Source: JAHEEL01 sp964581295 (GTDB lineage: Bacteria; Actinomycetota; Acidimicrobiia; Spongiisociales; UBA5794). From it: DNA of 13,934 bases. The stretch spans positions 1 through 13,934 of the forward strand of contig CAZONX010000050.1 of assembly GCA_964581295.1 (NCBI GenBank), in the 5' to 3' direction. The notes beneath the pieces were generated by a model that saw only the letters and a program-made list of their open reading frames with translations, was not told the origin of the DNA and did no database searches. The translations under genes were made by a program, and so were the position numbers. Below are positions 1-9,600 of the stretch, in pieces; the stretch's first letter is position 1, and each line of letters begins with the position of its first letter.

Positions 1-618
1 ACCAAACTGGTCCACGCTTGCTTGCTTGTCGAGGTGAGCGGGAAACGCATCCTCCTCGATCCTGGGAGCTTCTCCTGGGCGGACGAGCGGCTTGATGTGT
101 CGATGGTCGAAGGCGTCGATCGGATCCTGATCACCCACGAGCATGCCGATCATGTCTCCGTCGATTTCGTGAAGGCGGCGCTCGAGCGCTCGAACGACGC
201 ACTGGTTGAGACGACCCCCGCGCTCCAGGCCATCCTCTCCGAACACGGCATTGATGCGGTCACCGAGGGGACACCGCAGTTCGCTGCCCCCCACGAGCGG
301 ATCCCGATCGGTCCCGGTCCGCAGAACGTGGGGTTCCACGTCGAAGGTGTGCTGAGCCATCCGGGCGACAGCCACAGCTTTGTCGAGACCATGCCGATCC
401 TCGCGATGCCGTTCGCGGCGCCCTGGGGATCGCTGACGAACGGCGCCGACCGCGCCCGCCTGGTCAAGCCGCGGTTTGTCATCCCGATCCACGACTGGTT
501 CCTCAGCGAGGGCGGTCGTACGTTCATGTACCGACTCGCGAATATGGCCCTGGTCCAGGACGAGATCGAGTTGGTCGAGATCCCAGACTTCGAGACAGTG
601 GACCTGACGGTCGAGTAG
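1..618 (+). CDS. Metallo-beta-lactamase-fold metal-dependent hydrolase (5' end outside window)
   Basis: This is the C-terminal part of a UlaG-like MBL-fold protein. The frame is open to base 1, and its first codons read TKLVHACLLVE, which fits the usual N-terminal strands of this family. The true start is therefore probably just upstream, and the TTG at 22 is unlikely to be it. Counting from that TTG, an Asp-Pro-Gly turn (about 14-16) leads to the metal motif HEHADH at residues 39-44. Later come a His-Pro-Gly-Asp-Ser segment (likely metal-bridging Asp) and a final IPIHDW (last metal-ligand His). The core ligands of a two-metal hydrolase are thus present, and the protein is probably cytoplasmic because no signal or membrane segment is visible. 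The substrate cannot be predicted. It ends in a TAG that lies inside a heptamer repeat, and a 330-base gap separates it from rplJ, so it is probably not co-regulated with the ribosomal genes. Family is confident; function is unknown. Confidence 0.88.
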   Translation, partial: TKLVHACLLVEVSGKRILLDPGSFSWADERLDVSMVEGVDRILITHEHADHVSVDFVKAALERSNDALVETTPALQAILSEHGIDAVTEGTPQFAAPHERIPIGPGPQNVGFHVEGVLSHPGDSHSFVETMPILAMPFAAPWGSLTNGADRARLVKPRFVIPIHDWFLSEGGRTFMYRLANMALVQDEIELVEIPDFETVDLTVE

Positions 619-714
619 CAAGTATGAAGTAGCAAGTATCAAGAACGGGCCCCCGCCTCGGCGTCGGGACGTGTCCCTCGGCGGTTCCTACTTCTGTCTT
701 GCTACTTGCTACTT
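614..714. repeat. Heptamer repeats in inverted arrangement around a GC-rich hairpin
   Basis: Four heptamers lie head to tail at 614-641: AGTAGCA, AGTATGA, AGTAGCA, AGTATCA. The first contains the TAG stop of the upstream gene. The complementary heptamers (TACTTGC type) run from about 689 to 716. Bases 627-644 pair with 697-714 at 17 of 18 positions. The 52-base interior holds its own pairing, CCGCC 653-657 with GGCGG 680-684 around GGGAC/GTCCC (666-677). The whole could fold as a large hairpin and act as a terminator or insulator before the rplJ promoter. It also resembles short repeated palindromic elements. Repeat and pairing are visible directly; the role is inferred. Confidence 0.75.
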
Positions 715-730
715 GCCGATTGGGTCCGCC

Positions 731-760
731 TTGCAGATACGGCGGACGCGCCTCTACGCT
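731..760 (+). promoter_or_regulatory. Candidate promoter for rplJ-rplL
   Basis: TTGCAG at 731-736 and TACGCT at 755-760 are separated by 18 bases. They match the loose actinobacterial housekeeping pattern TTGnnn / TAnnnT. Transcription would start near 767, about 20 bases before the predicted L10-binding RNA. The match is weak on its own (3 of 6 bases at -35), but the same 18-base spacing is seen at the rpoB and rpsL promoters here. Confidence 0.4.
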
Positions 761-786
761 TCTCCCAACACAACCTCAACCTTGGC

Positions 787-839
787 CCGAGACCGTCGGT
801 AGGTGTAAGTCCGCATTGCGGCGCCGGCGTAGGTCGTCC
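787..839 (+). promoter_or_regulatory. Probable ribosomal protein L10 leader (autoregulatory mRNA element)
   Basis: Upstream of rplJ the RNA can fold as an outer helix GACC 791-794 with GGTC 832-835. A continuing helix pairs GTCGG 795-799 with CCGGC 824-828, and an unpaired GTA (829-831) makes an asymmetric bulge. Inside is a small hairpin CCGC 811-814 / GCGG 818-821. A bulged, kinked stem with an internal arm just upstream of rplJ is the layout of the L10(L12)4-binding leader, through which L10 represses its own operon. This is my assignment by shape and position; a covariance search with the Rfam L10 leader model would settle it. Confidence 0.55.
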
Positions 840-847
840 TCTCACGA

Positions 848-874
848 GGGCTCCCTGTCTCTTGCTGGGAGCCC
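848..874 (+). terminator. Attenuator-like hairpin in the rplJ leader
   Basis: GGGCTCCC at 848-855 pairs perfectly with GGGAGCCC at 867-874 around an 11-base loop. It lies between the probable L10-binding element and the rplJ ribosome binding site. The tail (GTTCTACGTTTC) is only moderately T-rich, so it may be a regulated or partial terminator or simply leader structure. The stem is certain; termination is inferred. Confidence 0.45.
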
Positions 875-948
875 GTTCTACGTTTCGGACCCCCGGCGAC
901 CTCAAGGACGGGGGCGTGTGGAAGTAAGCCCGTAGAGGAGGACGACGC

Positions 949-1914
949 ATGCCAAGACCGGAGAAGGTCCAGGCCGTCGCCGATATCAAAGAGCGACTCG
1001 ATGGAGCACAAGCTGTGTTCCTCGCCGAGTACGCCGGGCTTTCGGTACAAGAGCAGCAAGCACTGCGCAGGGAGCTGCGTGCCAACGGCGCCGAGTTCAA
1101 GGTCGTGAAGATGACCCTCGCCCGTCTGGCCGCCGCCGAACTGGAAAGCGACGATTTCGACGCCCTCCTGCTCGGCCCCACTGGTGTGACGTTCGCCGAT
1201 GGTGATCCGGTCGGCGCAGCAAAGACGCTGCGCGACTTCGCGAAGGATCATGAAGTGTTCGTCGTCAAGGGCGGTCTTCTCGGTCGGGAGTACCTGACAC
1301 CCGAGCGGATCGCCGAACTCGCGGACATCGAACCCCGCGAGGTGCTGCTGGCCATGATCGCCGGTGCCTTCGAAGCACCGATGGCGAAGATGGCCGGCTT
1401 GCTCGCCGCCCTGCCGCGCAATACGGCGACGGCGATGCAGCAGCTGCTCGAGAAGAAGGAAGCCGAGCAGCCCGCTGCCGGTGACGAATCGCCAGCTCCT
1501 GAAGAGGAGAGCTCTGTCGATGAGGCCGCCGAAGAGGTAGCCGCCGCTGAAGCTGAGGAAGTCGTTGTCGAGGAGGCCGCCGTTGAGGAGGCCGCCGTCG
1601 AGGACGTCGCCGAAGTCGAAGCAGAGGTCGCAGAGGAAGCTCCTGAAGAGGAGAGCTCTGTCGATGAGGCCGCCGAAGAGGTAGCCGCCGCTGAAGCTGA
1701 GGAAGTCGTTGTCGAGGAGGCCGCCGTTGAGGAGGCCGCCGTCGAGGACGTCGCCGAAGTCGAGGCGGAGGTCGAAGCAGAGAGCGACGAGCCTGAAGCT
1801 CAACCGACCGAAAGCAATGAAGACGCGCCGGCTGCTGAAGCATCCGAAGAGGATGCCGGCACCGAGTCCGATGACACCGATGATGCGGCCGATGACGCCG
1901 TTCAGGAGGACTAG
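949..1914 (+). CDS. rplJ: Large-subunit ribosomal protein L10 (uL10) with long acidic tail
   Basis: L10 forms the base of the ribosomal stalk. It binds 23S rRNA through its N-terminal domain and carries L7/L12 dimers on its C-terminal helix. The ATG follows AGGAGG (936-941) by seven bases. Residues 1 to about 175 are a normal L10: an N-terminal RNA-binding domain, an EFKVVKMTLARLA-type segment, and a helix ending AALPRNTATAMQQLLEKKEA that should hold L12. Family members are usually about 165-180 residues, whereas this one has 321. The extra 146 or so residues are Glu/Ala/Val/Asp-rich (about 63 acidic by my count), without Lys, Arg, His or aromatic residues, and contain a 48-residue tandem duplication. 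The reading frame stays open and the tail's last codons (Gln-Glu-Asp) supply the rplL Shine-Dalgarno, so the tail is genuinely translated in frame. Identity is near certain; the tail's function is unknown. Confidence 0.97.
   Translation: MPRPEKVQAVADIKERLDGAQAVFLAEYAGLSVQEQQALRRELRANGAEFKVVKMTLARLAAAELESDDFDALLLGPTGVTFADGDPVGAAKTLRDFAKDHEVFVVKGGLLGREYLTPERIAELADIEPREVLLAMIAGAFEAPMAKMAGLLAALPRNTATAMQQLLEKKEAEQPAAGDESPAPEEESSVDEAAEEVAAAEAEEVVVEEAAVEEAAVEDVAEVEAEVAEEAPEEESSVDEAAEEVAAAEAEEVVVEEAAVEEAAVEDVAEVEAEVEAESDEPEAQPTESNEDAPAAEASEEDAGTESDDTDDAADDAVQED
1494..1763 (+). repeat. In-frame tandem duplication inside rplJ (144-bp period)
   Basis: Bases 1494-1619 and 1638-1763 are identical over 126 bp, with a period of 144 bp (48 codons). 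Identity breaks at 1620/1764 and 1623/1767 and then fades. Each copy encodes EEESSVDEAAEEVAAAEAEE followed by a run of Val-Glu-Glu-Ala-Ala units, which are themselves 15-bp repeats (1567-1611 and 1711-1755). Silent sites are also identical, which points to a recent duplication or ongoing homogenisation. Copy number may vary between strains. Confidence 0.97.
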
Positions 1915-1917
1915 AAC

Positions 1918-2304
1918 ATGGCCAAGATGACGAGCGAAAAACTGCTCGGTGTCTTCGAGGAGATGAGTGTCCTCGAGCTATCCGAGTTCCTCAAAGCCTT
2001 TGAGGAGAAGTTCGATGTGACCGCGGCAGCGCCGATGGCTATGGCCATGGCACCCGCCGCTGGTGGTGGCGAAGACGCCGCCGAAGAAGAGAAGGACGAG
2101 TTCGACGTTGTCCTCATCGCCGCAGGCGACAAGAAGATCCAGGTGATCAAGGAAGTCCGTGGGCTCACCAGCCTCGGTCTGAAGGAAGCCAAGGATCTCG
2201 TTGACAGCGCTCCGGCTGCTGTTATCGAAGGCGCCGACAAGGAGTCCGCCGAGAAGGCCAAGGAGACCCTCGAGGGTGCCGGCGCCACGGTGGAGCTCAA
2301 GTAG
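1918..2304 (+). CDS. rplL: Large-subunit ribosomal protein L7/L12 (bL12)
   Basis: L7/L12 is the mobile stalk protein that recruits EF-Tu, EF-G, IF2 and release factors. At 128 residues the length is normal. It has an N-terminal dimerisation and L10-binding segment (about 1-33), an Ala/Met/Gly-rich flexible hinge (about 35-62), and a C-terminal factor-binding domain with KKIQVIKEVRGLTSLGLKEA followed by KDLVDSAP. The ATG lies three bases after the rplJ stop. Its Shine-Dalgarno (AGGAGG, about 1904-1909) is inside the last rplJ codons, so the two are translationally coupled. The TAG stop sits in a heptamer repeat and is followed by a strong hairpin. Confidence 0.98.
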   Translation: MAKMTSEKLLGVFEEMSVLELSEFLKAFEEKFDVTAAAPMAMAMAPAAGGGEDAAEEEKDEFDVVLIAAGDKKIQVIKEVRGLTSLGLKEAKDLVDSAPAAVIEGADKESAEKAKETLEGAGATVELK

Positions 2305-2310
2305 CAAGTA
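2299..2310. repeat. Short heptamer repeat over the rplL stop codon
   Basis: AAGTAGCAAGTA at 2299-2310 contains the rplL TAG and matches the heptamer unit found at the stop codon of the first gene (614-641). Here there are fewer than two units and no inverted partner downstream. The match is exact over 11 bases (AGTAGCAAGTA) with 614-624. Confidence 0.6.
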
Positions 2311-2326
2311 CTCGATACCTGACGAG

Positions 2327-2352
2327 AGGGGAGCGGCTTCGGTCGCTCCCCT
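2327..2352 (+). terminator. UUCG-loop hairpin after rplL
   Basis: An 11-bp stem (2327-2337 with 2342-2352, one G-T pair) closes on a TTCG tetraloop, starting 23 bases after the rplL stop. The downstream tail CCTGCGTTTGTC has only a short T run. Actinobacterial terminators often lack a long T tract, so it probably ends or attenuates the rplJL transcript. Confidence 0.7.
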
Positions 2353-2378
2353 CCTGCGTTTGTCGAGCCAGAGCTGGG

Positions 2379-2384
2379 TATCGT
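2379..2384 (+). promoter_or_regulatory. Candidate -10 box for a leaderless lipoprotein transcript
   Basis: TATCGT (2379-2384) ends seven bases before the ATG at 2392, so transcription would start at or beside the A of the start codon. No Shine-Dalgarno is visible upstream, which fits leaderless translation, common in actinobacteria. I see no convincing -35 box. The M50 gene at 10666 has the same TATCGT in nearly the same position. Confidence 0.4.
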
Positions 2385-2391
2385 TTCCCAT

Positions 2392-3009
2392 ATGGGAGTC
2401 GGACGTTTCGCGCGATCGGTCGGATCGATCGTTGTTCTCGCTGTCGTCTTGGCGGGATGCAGTCGAGGCGACGGTTCGGTATTCGAGCCACCGGTTCCCG
2501 ATCTCGTCATTGAGGGTACCGGCGAGCCGTATTCCGAGTCGTTCGATGGGACAGAGTACTTCGGCGAATTCGGATCTCTTCTGTGGGGTCTGGTCACCAC
2601 GATCAACGACACCGATGGGATCGACCATGCTGCCGACCACTCGTGGGTCGTGTGGGGCGATCTCTGGGCGGGACAACTCCCGATCTACGGCGGTCCGGAC
2701 ATCTACGGCATCACGGACCTCGCGGTGTTCGACCCCGCAGGGCTCGCTGCGGTCATCCCTCGCGGCACGACGCTGATCTTCCGACAGGTGTCATGGTCTC
2801 TCGACAAACTCACGATGTGGAAACTGCAACTCAGCGACGGAATGCCCGACAACGGGATTTGTCACGTAGCGTTCGGAGCAGTGATCAACCAGCTCACCGT
2901 GTTCGCCTCCTCATCCGAGGTTGATCTCCGCGGTGTGCCGCAAGACGCAGTCGTTATCGACATCGTTCCCGACTGCAGCGGCTTCACAACCCAACCGGCC
3001 AACCTCTAG
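2392..3009 (+). CDS. Putative lipoprotein of unknown function
   Basis: I do not recognise the family of this 205-residue protein. The N-terminus is a lipoprotein signal: basic residues (R5, R8), a hydrophobic stretch (about 10-21) and the lipobox LAGC with Cys23 as the lipidated residue. It should be exported and anchored on the outer face of the cytoplasmic membrane. The mature part is acidic, rich in Gly, Asp, Trp and beta-branched residues, with no further membrane segment. Two other cysteines, C157 and C195, could form a disulfide. The start rests on the lipobox position; no Shine-Dalgarno precedes the ATG. It lies between rplL and rpoB, bounded by hairpins at 2327-2352 and 3039-3061, so it is probably its own transcription unit. 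Base composition and codon use look like the neighbours. Lipoprotein call is strong; function unknown. Confidence 0.85.
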   Translation: MGVGRFARSVGSIVVLAVVLAGCSRGDGSVFEPPVPDLVIEGTGEPYSESFDGTEYFGEFGSLLWGLVTTINDTDGIDHAADHSWVVWGDLWAGQLPIYGGPDIYGITDLAVFDPAGLAAVIPRGTTLIFRQVSWSLDKLTMWKLQLSDGMPDNGICHVAFGAVINQLTVFASSSEVDLRGVPQDAVVIDIVPDCSGFTTQPANL

Positions 3010-3038
3010 GAGCACGAATGGTCACGAGGCACCACCGG

Positions 3039-3061
3039 AGCACGGCCTGTCGGCTCGTGCT
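3039..3061 (+). terminator. Hairpin downstream of the lipoprotein gene
   Basis: AGCACGGCC (3039-3047) pairs with GGC-T-CGTGCT (3052-3061) around a TGTC loop, with one bulged T at 3055. It begins 30 bases after the stop codon. There is no T tract, but it is the only strong stem here and may terminate the lipoprotein transcript before the rpoB promoters. Confidence 0.45.
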
Positions 3062-3095
3062 GGGGACTGGCGACTGGGGACTGGCGACTGGCGAC
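3061..3095. repeat. Five-unit heptamer tandem array (TGGCGAC/TGGGGAC)
   Basis: Five direct heptamers: TGGGGAC, TGGCGAC, TGGGGAC, TGGCGAC, TGGCGAC. The units differ only at the fourth base. The array ends 13 bases before the -35 box of the distal rpoB promoter. It is a different sequence from the AGTAGCA repeats but has the same seven-base period. It is non-coding as far as I can see. Confidence 0.9.
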
Positions 3096-3108
3096 CCCCT
3101 CGACATCC

Positions 3109-3138
3109 TTGACTCGCCCTCGGGGTTCTTGGTACATT
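3109..3138 (+). promoter_or_regulatory. rpoB distal promoter (P1)
   Basis: TTGACT (3109-3114) and TACATT (3133-3138) with an 18-base spacer form a good housekeeping sigma promoter. Transcription would start near 3145 and give a leader of about 140 bases that includes the palindrome at 3185-3207. Confidence 0.65.
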
Positions 3139-3184
3139 GCACAGGCAAATTGAACGTTCGTCCTCGACTCTCCGCAGGCAGAGC

Positions 3185-3207
3185 CGGGATAGTTGTGCGC
3201 TATCCCG
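3185..3207. promoter_or_regulatory. 23-bp palindrome around the -35 box of rpoB P2 (possible operator)
   Basis: CGGGATAG (3185-3192) and CTATCCCG (3200-3207) form a perfect 8-bp inverted repeat around TTGTGCG. The candidate P2 -35 hexamer TTGTGC occupies this centre exactly. As DNA it could be an operator that blocks P2; in RNA from P1 it would be a stem-loop. No long T run follows directly, so I do not call it a terminator. Confidence 0.5.
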
Positions 3208-3222
3208 AATTTATGCTATTCT
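3193..3222 (+). promoter_or_regulatory. rpoB proximal promoter (P2)
   Basis: TTGTGC (3193-3198) and TATTCT (3217-3222) are separated by 18 bases in the most AT-rich part of the spacer. Transcription would begin near 3229, about 56 bases before the RpoB start. An overlapping TATGCT (3212-3217) lacks a correctly spaced -35. Confidence 0.5.
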
Positions 3223-3270
3223 GTGTCGTTCCCAGCCCTGCCCACAGCTCCCGCTGACTGCATTCATACG

Positions 3271-3284
3271 AGGAGGATCCTCCC
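3271..3284 (+). promoter_or_regulatory. rpoB ribosome binding site inside a palindrome
   Basis: AGGAGG (3271-3276) lies eight bases before TTG 3285 and fixes this as the RpoB start. The site is part of the perfect 12-base palindrome GGAGGATCCTCC (3272-3283), so the Shine-Dalgarno can pair with the bases between it and the start codon. Confidence 0.75.
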
Positions 3285-6638
<3,354 letters not shown>

Positions 6639-6653
6639 GGCTGACGGGAGTAG

Positions 6654-9600
6654 ATGGTGACACAACTGTTCGATGAACTGAAGATCAGCCTCGCGGCATC
6701 GGATCAAATCCGAGCCTGGTCCTATGGCGAGGTCAAGAAGCCGGAGACCATCAACTACCGGACGCTTAAGCCCGAGAAGGAAGGCCTCTTCGACGAGCGC
6801 ATCTTCGGGCCGACGCGCGACTGGGAGTGCTACTGCGGCAAGTACAAGCGGGTGCGATTCCGCGGCATCATCTGTGAGCGGTGCGGCGTGGAAGTCACCC
6901 GTGCAAAGGTGCGTCGTGAGCGCATGGGCCACATTGAGTTGGCGGCCCCAGTCACACACATCTGGTACTTCAAGGGCGTGCCGAGCCGTCTCGGCTACCT
7001 CCTCGACATGTCTCCGAAGGAGCTCGAGAAGGTCATCTACTTCGCGGCCTATCTCATCACCCACATCGATGAGGAGAAGCGCCACGAAGACCTGGCCGAC
7101 CTCGAGGACGCGGCCCGTCACGAGCTCGAACTGATCCGCGAAGAGCTGGCCGAGTGGAAAGAGGCGCGTCTCGAGCGTCTCGAGCAAGAGCTCAACCAGA
7201 TGGAAGAGGCCGGAGCGAAGACCCAGGAGGTCAACGCCCGCCGTCGCGAAGTCGAGCGCGAGATCAAGGACCGCGAAGAGCGCTCCGTCGTGGAAGAAGA
7301 GCTCCTCCAAGAGGCCTTCGATACGTTCCGCACGATGAAACCCAAGCAGCTGATCGAATCCGAGCAGCTCTGGCGCGAGATCAGCGACCGCTACGGCGAC
7401 TACTACAGCGGTGGCATGGGAGCTGAGAACGTCAAGGACCTCATCAGCCGTCTCGACCTCGATGCGGAGATGGAGCGTCTCAAGACCGACCTCGACGCCA
7501 CGTCGCAGCAGCGCAAGCAGCGTGCGATGAAGCGCATGAAGGTCGTCAAGCCGTTCTCGGAAGGCACAAACGATCCGAAGAGCATGATCGTCGAGGTCGT
7601 CCCGGTGATCCCGCCGGACCTTCGCCCGATGGTGCAGCTCGACGGTGGCCGGTTCGCAACGTCGGACCTCAACGATCTCTACCGCCGCGTGATCAACCGC
7701 AACAACCGCCTCAAGCGACTCATCGACCTCGGCGCACCCGAGATCATCGTGAACAACGAGAAGCGGATGCTTCAAGAGGCCGTCGATGCATTGTTCGACA
7801 ATGGCCGCCGCGGCCGCGCGGTGACGGGTCCGGGCAACCGCCCACTCAAGTCGCTGTCCGACATGCTGAAGGGCAAGCAGGGACGGTTCCGTCAGAACCT
7901 GCTCGGAAAGCGCGTCGACTACTCCGGTCGCTCGGTGATCGTCGTTGGTCCCCAGCTTCGCCTGCACCAGTGCGGTCTCCCGAAGATCATGGCGCTCGAG
8001 CTGTTCAAGCCGTTCGTGATGAAGCGGCTCGTCGACATCGGCGAGGCGCAAAACATCAAGGCTGCGAAACGCATGGTCGAGCGGCGCCGCAACCAGGTGT
8101 GGAACGTGCTCGGCGACGTCATCGAAGAGCACCCCGTGTTGCTGAACCGCGCACCGACGCTGCACCGTCTCGGGATTCAGGCCTTTGAGCCGGTCCTGGT
8201 TGAGGGCAAGGCGATCCAGCTGCATCCGCTCGTCTGCGAGGCGTTCAACGCCGACTTCGACGGAGACCAGATGGCAGTCCACCTTCCGCTCTCGGCAGAA
8301 GCACAGGCCGAGGCTCGCATCCTGATGCTGTCGTCGAACAACGTCCGCTCACCTGCCTCCGGCCGTCCGATCGTGACACCGGGGCAGGACATGATCATCG
8401 GTGTGTTCTACCTGTCCGAGATCACCGAAGACGGAAAGGGCGCAGGCCGCTCCTTCTCGGACATCGACGAAGCACGGATGGCCTACGAGGTCGGCGACCT
8501 GTCGCTGCACGCTCCGATCAAGCTGCGAGTCGGTTGGCTCGCTGGCGACCCGGAACTTCACGCGAAGCTGAAGCGGTCGCTTGGTGCGTTGATTGCCGAA
8601 GAGACGGTGGATCCGGATGGGCTCACCGAGACGACGCTTGGGCGGGCGATCCTCAATGAGGCGTTCCCACCAGGCTTCCCCTACGTGAATGCGCCGGTCC
8701 TCAAGTCGGACGTGCGGACGCTGATCGACGAGATCATCCGCAACTACGACAAGCCGGACGTGGCCAACACGCTCGACTCGATCAAGACACTCGGCTTCAC
8801 GTTCGCCACGAAGGCCGGTCTCACGATCGGTCTCGAAGACGTGAAGACCCCGCCGGAGAAGGCCGAGATCATTGCCAGCTTCGAGGCTCGCGCCGAAAAG
8901 ATGGAAGGCCTCTACCAGAAGGGTGTCATCACCGACGCCGAGCGTCACCAGGAACTCATCGAGATCTGGACCGAAGCCACCGACAAGGTGAAGGACGCCA
9001 TGTCGGCGACCCTCATGGCGGAGAAGTTCAACCCGATGGACATGATGGTCCGTTCGGGCGCTCGCGGGAACATCATGCAGCTGCGCCAGATCGCAGGCAT
9101 GCGTGGTCTTGTGGCCAACCCGAAGGGTGACATCATCGCCCAGCCGATCAAGTCGAACTTCCGTGAAGGGCTGTCGGTGCTCGAGTACTTCATCTCGACG
9201 CACGGCGCTCGGAAGGGCCTCGCCGATACGGCGCTGCGTACTGCCGACTCCGGCTATCTGACTCGTCGCCTGGTTGACGTCTCGCAGGAGATCATCATCC
9301 ACGACGAGCCGACCGAGGATCCGGGCATCGTGATCAATACCCGTCAGGCCGACGGTACCCCCGTGCGCCACCTCCAAAACCACCTCTTCGGGCGCATGCT
9401 CGCCGAGGATGTCAAGGAGGGTCGCAAGGTCGTCCCATTGCCGGACGGTCGCAGGCTCAAGCAGGGCTTCATTATCGACCGCGACGCGGTGATCGGGCTC
9501 GAGGAGCTGTCGGACGTCACCGAGGTCCGGGTTCGTTCGCCGCTCACCGATGAGTCCCGCTACGGCATCAGCCAGGATTCCTACGGCATCGATCTCGCAA

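Noticed and set aside
614..716. Insertion sequence or CRISPR array from the repeats
   Set aside because: There is no transposase, no target-site duplication, and the units are seven bases long without spacers.
699..935. Short frames in the rplJ leader (699-935 and 706-927)
   Set aside because: They overlap the promoter and structured RNA leader, begin inside the heptamer repeats and have Arg/Ser-rich chance composition.
754..1803. Minus-strand frame with Leu/Gly/Asp repeats opposite rplJ
   Set aside because: Its repeats are only the complement of the duplicated acidic tail of L10, and it runs through the rplJ leader structure.
3018..3257. Small plus-strand frame (79 codons) before rpoB
   Set aside because: It crosses the hairpin, the heptamer array and both rpoB promoters, has no Shine-Dalgarno, and shows no protein-like composition.
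9298..9581. Frameshift as explanation for the missing RpoC zinc cysteines
   Set aside because: The frame is continuous with conserved residues on both sides, and spacing between the substituted positions is preserved.
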